The notes under the pieces: model-generated | Told to the model about the DNA's origin: nothing | Seen by the model: only the letters and a program-made list of their open reading frames with translations | Databases searched by the model: none | Program-made: the position numbers and the translations under genes | Assembly: GCA_964291375.2 (NCBI GenBank) | Contig: OZ219809.1 | Location: 744,001-808,000 of the forward strand | From: 3107 sp001483205 | GTDB taxonomy: Bacteria > Pseudomonadota > Alphaproteobacteria > Rhodobacterales > Rhodobacteraceae | Direction of reading: 5' to 3' | DNA length: 64,000 nucleotides | Part shown: one piece after another, positions 6,718 through 18,000 of the stretch | Layout of the letters: each line of letters starts with the position of its first letter | How positions within the stretch are numbered: position 1 is the stretch's first letter

Positions 6718-9333
6718 ATGAACATGGAACGGTTCACGGAGCGGTCGCGCGGCGTTCTGCAAGTGGCCCAGACAATCGCAGCCCGCGAAAACCATCAGCG
6801 GCTCGGCCCCGAACATCTGCTCAAAGCCCTGATGGATGACGAACAGGGCCTGGCCGCCAATCTGGTTGCCCGTGCAGGCGGTGCCCCCCGGCGGGTGGCC
6901 GAGGCACTGGAGACAGCCCTTGCCAAAATCCCGAAAGTTTCCGGCGACACCGGGCAGGTCTATCTGGACGGTCAAACCGCAAAGGTGCTGGCCGAGGCCG
7001 AAAAACTGGCTGGCAAGGCGGGCGACGGTTTTGTGCCGGCGGAACGGATATTGACCGCTCTGGCCATGGTGAAGTCGGGCGCGCGCGCGGCGCTGGAGGC
7101 GGGCGCGGTCTCGGCCCAGGCCCTCAACGCCGCCATCAACGACATTCGCAAGGGGCGCACGGCTCAGACCGCATCGGCCGAGGACACCTATGACGCGCTG
7201 AAGAAATATGCGCGCGACCTGACCGAGGCCGCAGGCGAGGGCAAGGTTGACCCGATCATCGGGCGGGATGAGGAAATCCGCCGTGCCATGCAGGTGCTGT
7301 CGCGCCGGACCAAGAACAACCCGGTGCTGATTGGTGACCCCGGCGTCGGCAAGACCGCGATTGCCGAGGGGCTGGCGTTGCGGATCGTCAATGGCGACGT
7401 GCCGGAATCGCTGGCCAACAAGAAGCTGATGGCGCTTGATATGGGCGCGCTGATTGCGGGTGCGAAATATCGCGGCGAGTTTGAGGAACGCCTGAAGGCG
7501 GTGCTGAACGAGGTCACGGCGGCGGCGGGCGAGGTGATTTTGTTCATCGACGAGATGCACACGCTGGTCGGTGCGGGCAAGGCCGACGGGGCCATGGATG
7601 CGGCGAACCTGATCAAACCGGCCTTAGCGCGCGGTGAGCTTCATTGCGTCGGCGCAACCACGCTCGACGAATACCGCAAGCATGTGGAGAAGGACGCGGC
7701 GCTTGCCCGCCGGTTTCAGCCGCTGCTGGTTGAGGAGCCGACGGTCGAGGACACGGTGTCCATCCTGCGCGGCATCAAAGAGAAATACGAGCTTCATCAC
7801 GGTGTGCGGATCAGTGATTCGGCGCTGGTGGCGGCGGCGACGCTCAGCCATCGCTATATCACTGACCGGTTCCTGCCCGACAAGGCCATTGACCTGATGG
7901 ACGAAGCGGCCTCTCGGCTGCGCATGGAGGTCGATTCAAAACCCGAAGAGCTTGACGCGCTCGACCGCGAAATCCTGCAAAAGCAGATCGAGGCAGAGGC
8001 GCTGAAGAAAGAGAACGATGCGGCCTCGGGCGAAACGCTGACGAAGCTCGAAAAGGAGCTTTCGGAGCTTCAGCAGAAATCGGCGGAACTGACCGCGCAG
8101 TGGCAGGGAGAGCGCGACAAGCTGGCCTCTGCCCGTGACCTCAAGGAGCGGCTGGAGCGCGCGCGGGCGGAGCTTGACATCGCCAAGCGCGAAGGCGATC
8201 TGGCCAGGGCAGGGGAGCTTTCCTATGGCGTCATTCCCGGCCTGCAAAAGCAACTGACAGAGGCTGAGAAGGCCGGAAGCGGCCTGATGGTCGAGGAAAC
8301 CGTGCGCCCGGAACGCATCGCCTCGGTCGTCGAGCGCTGGACGGGCATCCCGACCTCCAGAATGCTGGAAGGGGAGCGCGAAAAGCTCTTGCGCATGGAA
8401 GATGAGCTTGCCCGGCGGGTCGTCGGACAGCAGAGCGCGGTGCGGGCGGTCTCGAACGCCGTGCGGCGCGCGCGCGCCGGGCTGAACGATGAAAACCGCC
8501 CGCTGGGGTCGTTCCTGTTTCTCGGGCCGACCGGGGTGGGCAAGACCGAGCTGACCAAGGCTCTGGCCGAATACCTGTTCGATGATGACGCCGCCATGGT
8601 GCGTATCGACATGTCGGAGTTTATGGAAAAACACGCGGCTGCCCGGCTGATCGGCGCGCCCCCCGGCTATGTCGGCTATGACGAGGGCGGTGTGCTGACC
8701 GAAGCGGTGCGGCGCAGGCCCTATCAGGTGGTGCTGTTCGATGAGGTCGAAAAGGCGCACCCGGATGTTTTCAACCTGTTGTTGCAGGTGCTTGATGACG
8801 GGGTGCTGACCGACGGTCAGGGCCATCATGTCGATTTCCGGCAGACGCTGATCGTGCTGACCTCGAACCTTGGCAGTGAGGCGCTGAGCCGGTTGCCCGA
8901 GGGCAGCGCTGTCGCAGAGGCAAGGCGGGATGTGATGGATGCGGTGCGCGCCCGTTTCAGGCCGGAATTTCTGAACCGTCTGGATGAAACCATCATCTTT
9001 GATCGCCTGACCCGCGATGACATGGATGGCATTGTCGGGATTCAGTTGAACCGCCTGATGAAGCGTCTGGCCGGACGCAATATCACGCTTGAGGTGGATG
9101 CCGGGGCGCTCAGGTGGCTGGCCGACGAAGGCTATGATCCGGTGTTTGGGGCGCGGCCCCTGAAACGGGTGATTCAGCGCAGCTTGCAGAACGCACTGGC
9201 CGGGATGATCCTGGCGGGCGAGGTCAGAGACGGCGATACTGTGCCGGTGAGCGCGGGCGGCGGGGGGCTGATTATCGGCGACCGGATCGCCGCCGGTGGC
9301 CGGGTTCCGCCCGAGGACGCGGTGCTGCACTGA
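6718..9333 (+). CDS. clpB: ATP-dependent disaggregase chaperone ClpB
   Basis: 871-residue Hsp100 chaperone that forms a hexamer and, with DnaK, pulls proteins out of aggregates after heat stress. Domains in order: Clp N-terminal repeats (~1-145), first AAA+ module with Walker A GDPGVGKT (~206) and FIDEMHTLVG, the coiled-coil middle domain (~410-520, rich in K/E), second AAA+ module with Walker A GPTGVGKT (~603), and the C-terminal D2-small domain. The middle domain distinguishes it from ClpA and ClpC. The first ATG is 7 bases after AGGAG; a second ATG at 6724 is possible. A sigma-32-like promoter lies upstream. Confidence 0.97.
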   Translation: MNMERFTERSRGVLQVAQTIAARENHQRLGPEHLLKALMDDEQGLAANLVARAGGAPRRVAEALETALAKIPKVSGDTGQVYLDGQTAKVLAEAEKLAGKAGDGFVPAERILTALAMVKSGARAALEAGAVSAQALNAAINDIRKGRTAQTASAEDTYDALKKYARDLTEAAGEGKVDPIIGRDEEIRRAMQVLSRRTKNNPVLIGDPGVGKTAIAEGLALRIVNGDVPESLANKKLMALDMGALIAGAKYRGEFEERLKAVLNEVTAAAGEVILFIDEMHTLVGAGKADGAMDAANLIKPALARGELHCVGATTLDEYRKHVEKDAALARRFQPLLVEEPTVEDTVSILRGIKEKYELHHGVRISDSALVAAATLSHRYITDRFLPDKAIDLMDEAASRLRMEVDSKPEELDALDREILQKQIEAEALKKENDAASGETLTKLEKELSELQQKSAELTAQWQGERDKLASARDLKERLERARAELDIAKREGDLARAGELSYGVIPGLQKQLTEAEKAGSGLMVEETVRPERIASVVERWTGIPTSRMLEGEREKLLRMEDELARRVVGQQSAVRAVSNAVRRARAGLNDENRPLGSFLFLGPTGVGKTELTKALAEYLFDDDAAMVRIDMSEFMEKHAAARLIGAPPGYVGYDEGGVLTEAVRRRPYQVVLFDEVEKAHPDVFNLLLQVLDDGVLTDGQGHHVDFRQTLIVLTSNLGSEALSRLPEGSAVAEARRDVMDAVRARFRPEFLNRLDETIIFDRLTRDDMDGIVGIQLNRLMKRLAGRNITLEVDAGALRWLADEGYDPVFGARPLKRVIQRSLQNALAGMILAGEVRDGDTVPVSAGGGGLIIGDRIAAGGRVPPEDAVLH

Positions 9334-9477
9334 AGCCGGGGGCAGGGGGGGGCACCCGCCGCGCCTGCCGTCTGTCACAATTAGAACGGTTTTGTGAGCA
9401 ATCGTGCTTTGGCTTTGCCACAACAACCCGCTAGATCGCATCATGCGGAACAAGGTGACATGACAGGGGAGCAGGCG

Positions 9478-10398
9478 ATGCGTTTCAAACCGGATATGAA
9501 GTGGTCCGACGTGACCCCGAAGGCCGATTTTCTCAACCGGCGTCAACTGATTTCCGGGGCGGCGGCGCTGGCGGCGGGCGGTATTGCCGGGCAGGTCGCG
9601 GCACGGGAGGCATGGCATCCGGCGGACGGCGAGGGGCTGGAGCTGAACAGCTTTGAAGACATCTCCAACTACAACAATTTCTACGAGTTCGGCACCGGCA
9701 AGGGCGACCCGGCCCAATATGCGGGCGCGCTGACCACCAAACCCTGGACCGTGAAGATAGACGGCATGGTGGACAGGCCCGGCGACTATGATTTGGACGA
9801 TCTGTTGAGTGGCATTGCCACCGAGGAACGCATATACCGGTTCCGCTGTGTCGAAGCGTGGTCGATGGTCATCCCCTGGACCGGCTTTGAGTTGAACCGG
9901 ATTCTGGACCGGGTGGGGGTGCAGCCCTCGGCGCGCTATGTGGCGTTCGAGACCCTGGTGCGCCCGGAAGAGATGATCGGCCAGCGGCGGAACACGCTCG
10001 ACTGGCCCTATCGGGAAGGCTTGCGGCTGGATGAGGCGATGAACCCGCTGACGATCATCGCCACCGGCCTTTATGACGAGCCGCTGCCGAATCAGAACGG
10101 CGCGCCGCTGCGGCTGGTGGTGCCGTGGAAATACGGTTTTAAGTCGATCAAGTCGATTGTGCGGATCACTCTGACCGAAGACGAGCCGCCGACAAGCTGG
10201 AACATGCAGAATCCGGGCGAATACGGGTTCTACAGCAACGTCAACCCCGAGGTCGATCATCCGCGCTGGAGTCAGGCGACGGAACGCCGGATCGGTGACG
10301 GCCTGTTTGCCCGCCGACGGCCGACGCTGATGTTCAACGGCTATGGCGATTATGTCGGCGATCTGTATGCGGGCATGGATCTGGCCGAGTTCTATTGA
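9478..10398 (+). CDS. msrP: Protein-methionine-sulfoxide reductase catalytic subunit MsrP
   Basis: 306-residue molybdopterin enzyme of the sulfite-oxidase fold that repairs oxidised methionines of periplasmic proteins. The N-terminus carries a twin-arginine signal (NRRQLISGAAALAAGG), so it is exported folded. The molybdenum-ligating cysteine is C124 in YRFRCVEAWSMVIPW, followed by family segments GQRRNTLDWPYREGLR and VPWKYGFKSIKS. The start at 9478 follows a GGGGAG site and puts the Tat motif at the usual distance; the frame could extend to 9394. Its membrane partner msrQ is 470 bp downstream, separated by an opposing gene. Confidence 0.94.
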   Translation: MRFKPDMKWSDVTPKADFLNRRQLISGAAALAAGGIAGQVAAREAWHPADGEGLELNSFEDISNYNNFYEFGTGKGDPAQYAGALTTKPWTVKIDGMVDRPGDYDLDDLLSGIATEERIYRFRCVEAWSMVIPWTGFELNRILDRVGVQPSARYVAFETLVRPEEMIGQRRNTLDWPYREGLRLDEAMNPLTIIATGLYDEPLPNQNGAPLRLVVPWKYGFKSIKSIVRITLTEDEPPTSWNMQNPGEYGFYSNVNPEVDHPRWSQATERRIGDGLFARRRPTLMFNGYGDYVGDLYAGMDLAEFY

Positions 10399-10794
10399 TC
10401 ACCCGAACAGGATACGAAACATCACCCGGCCCGGTAGCAGCGTGAAGGCCCCGGTCACGATCAGGGCGAGCCAATAGACCGCCCGCATGGCGCGCTGATG
10501 ACCGGCAATGTCGCCGCGCCGGGCGCTCAGAACCGCCCAGAACAGGGCAAGAAGGGTGAAGGCGGACAGCAGGTGAATCGGGCTGAAGGGGCCAAGCATC
10601 CTGATTTCGTGAATGAAAAATCCGGAGAGGCAGATATAGACCATCAGAGCGACCCATATATATCCGCTCAGCCTGTGACGGGCACCGCCCTTTGGTGCCG
10701 CCAGTTGGAAGGCCCCGACGCCCAGGGCAAGGGCGGCGGCCATCACATGGGACTGGATGACAGGCCCCGCGGCCAGAAACGGTTCAAATGTCAC
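10399..10794 (-). CDS. DUF2306-family small membrane protein
   Basis: 131 residues with about four hydrophobic helices. The segment GARHRLSGYIWVALMVYICLSGFFI is typical of DUF2306, with a conserved histidine-arginine pair and a histidine in GPFSPIHLLSAF; function is unknown, although the family is predicted to be inner-membrane and possibly redox linked. I start it at the GTG at 10794, 7 bases after GGAG; the frame is open further upstream without a good site. It lies between msrP and msrQ on the opposite strand, only one base after the msrP stop. Confidence 0.7.
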   Translation of the reverse strand: MTFEPFLAAGPVIQSHVMAAALALGVGAFQLAAPKGGARHRLSGYIWVALMVYICLSGFFIHEIRMLGPFSPIHLLSAFTLLALFWAVLSARRGDIAGHQRAMRAVYWLALIVTGAFTLLPGRVMFRILFG

Positions 10795-10865
10795 GGTGGT
10801 CTCCGGTCTGATTTGCCGATATTCCGGCCATACCAGACCCATGCCGGAAATGCAAAGGATTGAAA

Positions 10866-11510
10866 ATGAACGCGAACATGCTGAACACCGCCCTGCGCAA
10901 GGTTCCCGGATGGTTGGTCTACACGCTTGGCGCGCTGCCGTTCGCATGGCTTGTCGTGCAACTGTTCACCGGGGGGCTGGGGGTTGATCCGGTCAAGGCG
11001 CTCGAACACCGGCTGGGTGAAATCGGCCTGCAATTCCTGATCACCGGTCTTGCGGTGACGCCCCTGCGCAGGCTGACCGGCGTCAACCTGCTCAAGCACC
11101 GGCGCGCCATCGGGCTTTTGGGGTTTTTCTACGTCTTTGCCCATCTTCTGGTCTGGCTGGTTCTGGATATTCAACTGCTGTGGGGGCAAATCTGGGCGGA
11201 TATTCTGAAGCGCCCCTATATCACCATCGGCATGTTGGCCTTTGTGCTGATGGTGCCTCTGGCCATCACCTCGAACAACGCATCTCTGCGCCGGATCGGG
11301 GCGGCGGCGTGGCGGCGGCTGCACCGGCTGACTTATGCGGTGGTCCTGCTGGGGGCGGTGCATTTCGTCATGGTGGTCAAGGGCTGGCAGGTAGAGCCGT
11401 TTATCTATCTCGGCATTATCGTCGCGCTGCTGTTGCTGCGAATCCGGGTCTCGGTGCTGAAACAGGCCTGGGTGCGGGTGCGGGGTGAGTCGCGAAAGCG
11501 GGTCATCTGA
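10866..11510 (+). CDS. msrQ: Heme-binding membrane subunit MsrQ
   Basis: 214-residue inner-membrane protein with about six transmembrane helices of the ferric-reductase-like domain. It passes electrons from the respiratory chain or flavin to MsrP in the periplasm. Conserved features are HRRAIGLLGFFYVFAHLLVW (heme-ligand histidines), the RPYITIGM segment and WRRLHRLTYAVVLLGAVHF. The ATG at 10866 follows AAAGGA at good spacing. In most bacteria it directly follows msrP; here a reversed DUF2306 gene lies between. Confidence 0.92.
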   Translation: MNANMLNTALRKVPGWLVYTLGALPFAWLVVQLFTGGLGVDPVKALEHRLGEIGLQFLITGLAVTPLRRLTGVNLLKHRRAIGLLGFFYVFAHLLVWLVLDIQLLWGQIWADILKRPYITIGMLAFVLMVPLAITSNNASLRRIGAAAWRRLHRLTYAVVLLGAVHFVMVVKGWQVEPFIYLGIIVALLLLRIRVSVLKQAWVRVRGESRKRVI

Positions 11511-11725
11511 CCCCTGAATGAGTCCCGGTTTGCCCCGAAATCGCTCGGACGAATCTGCGCGGGCGCGCCGGAGTCGGGGCAGTCTCGGGGCGGTTTGGCC
11601 CTTTCACCGGCCACCGGGGGGCTAAAATCCCCCGGCGGGTATGGCCCTTCCCACCCTTAACCCGTTCAGAAAGCGCAAAAATCACCGCGCCCCGGAAAAA
11701 ATGCCGTCTTTCGCGAAAAAACCAC

Positions 11726-11754
11726 TTGCGACGCCTGCGCGTTATCCGTAAACC
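11726..11754 (+). promoter_or_regulatory. Candidate rrn promoter
   Basis: TTGCGA (11726-11731) and TAAACC (11749-11754) with a 17-base spacer, followed by CACCGACGGGG, a context like other Rhodobacterales rrn leaders. The start of 16S is about 375 bases downstream. The rest of 11,511-11,890 holds a GC hairpin at 11,614-11,635 but no gene. Confidence 0.35.
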
Positions 11755-11888
11755 CCCCTTCACCGACGGGGCGCAGCGCCTTGCCGGGATGCCGGACGGA
11801 CCGGAAAGGAACGAACGGTAGACAACAATACGGGATATGAGCGAGGCGGGCAGCGCAGGTAAAAAGCGCTCCGGTTTTCTTGTGTCCC

Positions 11889-11924
11889 TGCTCTTTGACA
11901 TCGCAGGTATCTTGAAGAGATATG
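11889..11924 (+). promoter_or_regulatory. rrn leader boxA and 5' arm of the 16S processing stem
   Basis: TGCTCTTTGACA (11889-11900) matches the bacterial boxA antitermination element bound by NusB/S10. GAAGAGATATG at 11914-11924 is exactly complementary to CATATCTCTTC at 13705-13715, beyond the 16S 3' end, forming the long stem expected to be cut by RNase III. Confidence 0.75.
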
Positions 11925-12130
11925 CGGGCGGTTCGGTTCAGTCGATGGATCAACATCTGCATGTCGGCTCACTAGACTTCGGTCGATGATGTGAGTGTCA
12001 GCTTCACTGTTTGAACGTCTTTCGGTTTCGCAAGGGACCGGGAGCGGCAAGCAGAAATGTCATCCGGCGGACCTGCCGGATGCGATGTGCAGGGGTTTGA
12101 ACGTCAAGGTTAAGCTGGCAACAGCTTTTC

Positions 12131-13605
<1,475 letters not shown>

Positions 13606-13746
13606 GTTTCCGGGCTGACCGGTTCGCCGGTCACGGGAAGCACTTAGCAAGACCTGCAATCCGCAAGGATTCGCAAGGTCGTCCCGAAAGGGCCGGGCCG
13701 TCCTCATATCTCTTCGAGAAAACAACGACGAGCCGCCGCTCGTTCC

Positions 13747-13823
13747 GGGTCGGTAGCTCAGGTGGTCAGAGCGCACGCCTGATAAGCGTGAGGTCGGAGG
13801 TTCAAGTCCTCCTCGACCCACCA
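13747..13823 (+). tRNA. tRNA-Ile (anticodon GAT)
   Basis: 77 bases including an encoded CCA; anticodon GAT in CCTGATAAGC, acceptor GGGTCGG pairing with TCGACCC, T loop TTCAAGTC. It lies in the 16S-23S spacer, as usual. Confidence 0.97.
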
Positions 13824-13829
13824 TGACGT

Positions 13830-13905
13830 GGGGCGTTAGCTCAGACGGGAGAGCGCCTGCTTTGCAAGCAGGAGGTCATCGGTTCGATCCCGATACGCTC
13901 CACCA
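13830..13905 (+). tRNA. tRNA-Ala (anticodon TGC)
   Basis: 76 bases with encoded CCA; anticodon TGC in CTTTGCAAGC, acceptor GGGGCGT pairing with ACGCTCC. Six bases after tRNA-Ile. Confidence 0.97.
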
Positions 13906-14235
13906 CTTTCCCCATCGGATCAGATCGTTAAGCGCCGCCGGGCGTTTAACCGTCCGATCCCGGACGTTGCCGCCCCAAATTCCCTGCAAGGGAACGGGGC
14001 GCGCGAAATTGACATCGTGAAGAGAGATACATCAACCTGTTTCGGTTGCCGCAAGTGGGCGGTGATCTCCGGGGCGTCCCTGCAAGGAAAACATCCCTTG
14101 AAAGGGGAAGCACACCGGAAAAAGAGGCAGGTTGTCCAAGTCAAGTACACTAACCTATGTCTCATCCTTCGGGGTGAGGCGGGAAAGTATGACTTCCGAT
14201 TCCGGCAGGAGCCTGTCTTCTTCCGGATCGGATCA
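13906..14235 (+). other. Spacer between tRNA-Ala and 23S: second boxA-like element and 23S processing arm
   Basis: GAAATTGACATCGTGAAGAG around 14,005 repeats the leader boxA context. The stretch 14,187-14,215 (GTATGACTTCCGATTCCGG onward) is complementary to 17,932-17,960 downstream of 23S (CTTGCCGAATCGGAAGCATAC), forming the 23S processing stem. No gene is visible. Confidence 0.65.
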
Positions 14236-15309
14236 AGCGCGAGAAGGGCGTTTGGTGGATGCCTTGGCAGCAAGAGGCGATGAAGGACGTGATACTCTGC
14301 GATAAGCCGCGGTAAGCCGGGAATAGGCGCTTGACCCGCGGATCTCCGAATGGGGAAACCCACCTGACAGTTCTCTGTTGTTTACCTCTGGTAATCGACA
14401 GGAAGCTGAAACAGGTATTTGAAACCTGAACACATAGGGTTTCAAAAGCGAACCCGGGGAACTGAAACATCTAAGTACCCGGAGGAAAGGAAATCAACAG
14501 ATACTCCCCCAGTAGTGGCGAGCGAACGGGGACCAGCCGAGCTGTGAATGTGACTGGAAGGGCCTGGAAAGGCCCGCCAAAGAGGGTGACAGCCCCGTAC
14601 AGGAAGCATGATCAGACGTATCAAGTAGGGCGGGACACGTGAAATCCTGTCTGAACATCGGGGGACCACCCTCGAAGGCTAAGTACTCCTTGCTGACCGA
14701 TAGCGAACCAGTACCGTGAGGGAAAGGTGAAAAGCACCCCGACGAGGGGAGTGAAACAGTCCCTGAAACCGGACGCCTACAAACAGTCGGAGCCCAGGAT
14801 TCGTCCGGGGTGACGGCGTACCTTTTGTATAATGGGTCATCGACTTGGTCTCACGTGCGAGCTTAAGCCGATAGGTGTAGGCGCAGCGAAAGCGAGTCTT
14901 AATAGGGCGCATGAGTTCGTGGGATCAGACCCGAAACCGAGTGATCTAGGCATGGCCAGGTTGAAGGTTGGGTAACACCAACTGGAGGACCGAACCCACT
15001 GATGTTGAAAAATCACGGGATGAGCTGTGCCTAGGGGTGAAAGGCCAATCAAACTCGGAGATAGCTGGTTCTCCGCGAAATCTATTTAGGTAGAGCGTCA
15101 TCTGAATACCCCCGGGGGTAGAGCACTGGATGGGTAATGGGGCCCCACAGGCTTACTGATCCTAACCAAACTCCGAATACCGGGGAGTAGTGGATGGCAG
15201 ACACACTGCGGATGCTAACGTCCGTGGTGGAGAGGGAAACAACCCTGACCTCCGGCTAAGGCCCCCAATTCGTGGCTAAGTGGGAAAGCAGGTGGGACGA
15301 CCAAAACAA

Positions 15310-15340
<31 letters not shown>

Positions 15341-15465
15341 TAAAGATAGCGTAACAGCTCACTGGTCTAGATAAGTTGTCCTGCGGCGAAGATGTAACGG
15401 GGCTCAAGCCACGAGCCGAAGCCGAGGATGCCGCAAGGCATGGTAGCGGAGCGTCGTGTGACATA

Positions 15466-16362
15466 GCGCGTCACCTTTTTCGGTTGCTTTGTGTGCTTGA
15501 GGTTTTGGAAAGAAGACAGTAGTCGTCTTGGGTGTTTTGCAATGAGGCATCCGATGAAGCGTCTTGTCGTCTGTATGAAATGGGGCAGTCTTTACGGGTC
15601 GGAATATGTAAACCTCCTTTCCCGTGCGGTTCTGAGCAACCTCCCCGAGGAACATGAATTCATGTGCCTTACGGACAATACAGATGGGATTGATGCTCGG
15701 GTGAAGTGCGAGCCGTTGCCGGAGTTGCCGATTGACAGCAGCTACTGGAAAAAAGGCGGATGGCCCAAGCTGGCCGTTTTCCAGCCTGGGTTTCTTCCTG
15801 ACGGATACCGCGTCCTGTTTGTCGATCTTGACACGATCATCACCGGCAATATTTCGGCGATGTTCCAGACAGGTTCAGCGGTGACTATGGTGAAAGAGTG
15901 GAAGCGTCTCATGGACTATATCAATCCGTTTCGGGCGCAAAAACAGCTCTCGGGCGTGTTCGCCTTCGACAGTGGGCGCGAAGAGAGGATATACGAGACC
16001 TTTCTGGAAAATCCGGCGCAGGCCCGTGAGAAGTATAGGGTTGAGCAGTATTTTCTGGCGGCTCATGCCTCTGCGCTCAACACCTGGCCCGATGATTGGG
16101 TCGTGAGCTTCAAGCGGCACTTGCTGCCGCCCCGGCTCGGTATCAGGAAAGGATCGGATGTTTCGGCACCACCAGAGGCGGCAAAGATGCTGCTCTTCCA
16201 TGGTGAGCCTAGGCCGATTGACGTTGTGCAGGACGGCGTTTGGGGCAAACAGCTGCGCTATGGGCGTGGCTCTGTTACCTACCTTCTCGATTACTGGCGT
16301 CGACATGGCGTCGAACCTTCCAAGACCTTGAGCGAAAAGAGCGCCTGAATAAGGTGACGTGC
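15466..16362 (+). other. Intervening sequence (IVS) in 23S helix 45, bounded by a 12-bp inverted repeat
   Basis: The arms GCGCGTCACCTT (15466-15477) and AAGGTGACGTGC (16351-16362) pair over 12 positions, one being G-U. They close a loop of 873 bases that contains one complete ORF. Both flanks are ordinary 23S sequence (GGTAGCGGAGCGT before; GAGAATGATGACATGAG after). An extended stem at this position is the hallmark of IVS elements cut by RNase III without re-ligation. I see no group I or group II intron core and no homing endonuclease. Confidence 0.85.
15554..16348 (+). CDS. Glycosyltransferase-like protein encoded inside the 23S intervening sequence
   Basis: 264 residues, intact. It opens MKRLVVCMKWGSLYGSEYVN, as in a family of Rhodobacterales proteins that resemble GT-A fold glycosyltransferases. 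The acidic metal-binding motif is in VLFVDLDTIITGNI (DLD at 91-93). QLSGVFAFDSG (~131) and LLFHGEPRP (~213) sit where GT8-type enzymes have their NSG and H-x-G-x-KPW segments. VEQYFLAAH (~163) resembles the DQD region. Donor and acceptor are unknown. I start it at 15554, 6 bases after GAGG; ATGs at 15491 and 15542 are alternatives. The stop is two bases before the closing stem arm. GC is lower than in the host genes. Any translation must use an rRNA transcript, before or after processing. Confidence 0.8.
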   Translation: MKRLVVCMKWGSLYGSEYVNLLSRAVLSNLPEEHEFMCLTDNTDGIDARVKCEPLPELPIDSSYWKKGGWPKLAVFQPGFLPDGYRVLFVDLDTIITGNISAMFQTGSAVTMVKEWKRLMDYINPFRAQKQLSGVFAFDSGREERIYETFLENPAQAREKYRVEQYFLAAHASALNTWPDDWVVSFKRHLLPPRLGIRKGSDVSAPPEAAKMLLFHGEPRPIDVVQDGVWGKQLRYGRGSVTYLLDYWRRHGVEPSKTLSEKSA

Positions 16363-16924
16363 TTTCTGTGAAGCCGGGGCGTGAGCCATCCGGTGGAGAG
16401 ATCACGAGCGAGAATGATGACATGAGTAGCGACAAGGAGTGTGAGAAACACTCCCGCCGAAAGTCCAAGGGTTCCTGCTTAAAGCTAATCTGAGCAGGGT
16501 GAGCCGACCCCTAAGGCGAGGCCGAAAGGCGTAGTCGATGGGAACCGGGTTAATATTCCCGGGCCAGGAGGATGTGACGGATCTCGGGTGTTGTTCGGCC
16601 TTATCGGATTGGCCGGGCGGCTGAGAGGTTCCAGGAAATAGCCCTCCATCAGATCGTACCCTAAACCGACACAGGTGGACAGGTAGAGTATACCAAGGCG
16701 CTTGAGAGAACGATGTTGAAGGAACTCGGCAAAATACCTCCGTAAGTTCGCGAGAAGGAGGCCCGGTTTCTGGGCAACCAGAGGCCGGGGGCACAAACCA
16801 GGGGGTGGCGACTGTTTACTAAAAACACAGGGCTCTGCGAAGTCGCAAGACGACGTATAGGGTCTGACGCCTGCCCGGTGCCTGAAGGTTAAAAGGAGGG
16901 GTGAGAGCTCTGAATTGAAGCCCA

Positions 16925-17007
<83 letters not shown>

Positions 17008-17262
17008 CGACTTCCCCGCTGTCTCCAACATCGACTCAGCGAAATTGAATTGCCTGTCAAGATGCAGGCTTCCCGCGGTTAGACGGAAAGACCCCGTGCA
17101 CCTTTACTACAGCTTCACACTGGCATCAGGCATGTGATGTGCAGGATAGGTGGTAGGCGCCGAAGCGGGAACGCAAGTTCCCGTGGAGCCACCCTTGAGA
17201 TACCACCCTTTGCCTGCTTGATGTCTAACCGCGGTCCGTCATCCGGATCCGGAACCCTGTGT

Positions 17263-17297
<35 letters not shown>

Positions 17298-17435
17298 GCG
17301 TAACGGAGGCGCGCGAAGGTTGGCTCAGAGCGGTCGGAAATCGCTCGTTGAGTGCAATGGCAGAAGCCAGCCTGACTGCGAGACTGACAAGTCGAGCAGA
17401 GTCGAAAGACGGCCATAGTGATCCGGTGGTCCCGC

Positions 17436-17489
<54 letters not shown>

Positions 17490-17545
17490 ACTGCCCAAGA
17501 GTCCATATCGACGGCAGTGTTTGGCACCTCGATGTCGGCTCATCT

Positions 17546-17576
<31 letters not shown>

Positions 17577-18000
17577 CGGCTGTTCGCCGTTTAAAGAGGT
17601 ACGTGAGCTGGGTTTAGAACGTCGTGAGACAGTTCGGTCCCTATCTGCCGTGGGTGTAGGATACTTGAGAGGAGTTGCCCCTAGTACGAGAGGACCGGGG
17701 TGAACGATCCACTGGTGGACCTGTTGTCGTGCCAACGGCAGTGCAGGGTAGCTATGATCGGACAGGATAACCGCTGAAGGCATCTAAGCGGGAAGCCCCC
17801 CTCGAAACAAGGTATCCCTTGAGGACCGTGGTAGACCACCACGTCGATAGGCCGGAGATGTAAGCGCAGCAATGCGTTCAGTTGACCGGTACTAATTGTC
17901 CGACAGGCTTGATTCGATCCGGTAGCAGCCAGGCTTGCCGAATCGGAAGCATACTGAATCATACCCATGTGTGAACTGTGTGACTTGGACAGGTTTCTTT

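Noticed and set aside
11614..11635. Rho-independent terminator after msrQ
   Set aside because: The GC hairpin is present but is not followed by a T run, so termination is not supported.
15466..16362. Group I or group II intron in 23S
   Set aside because: The position is helix 45 rather than a usual intron site, the ORF is not a homing endonuclease or reverse transcriptase, and the ends form a simple inverted repeat typical of IVS elements. A covariance-model search would settle it.
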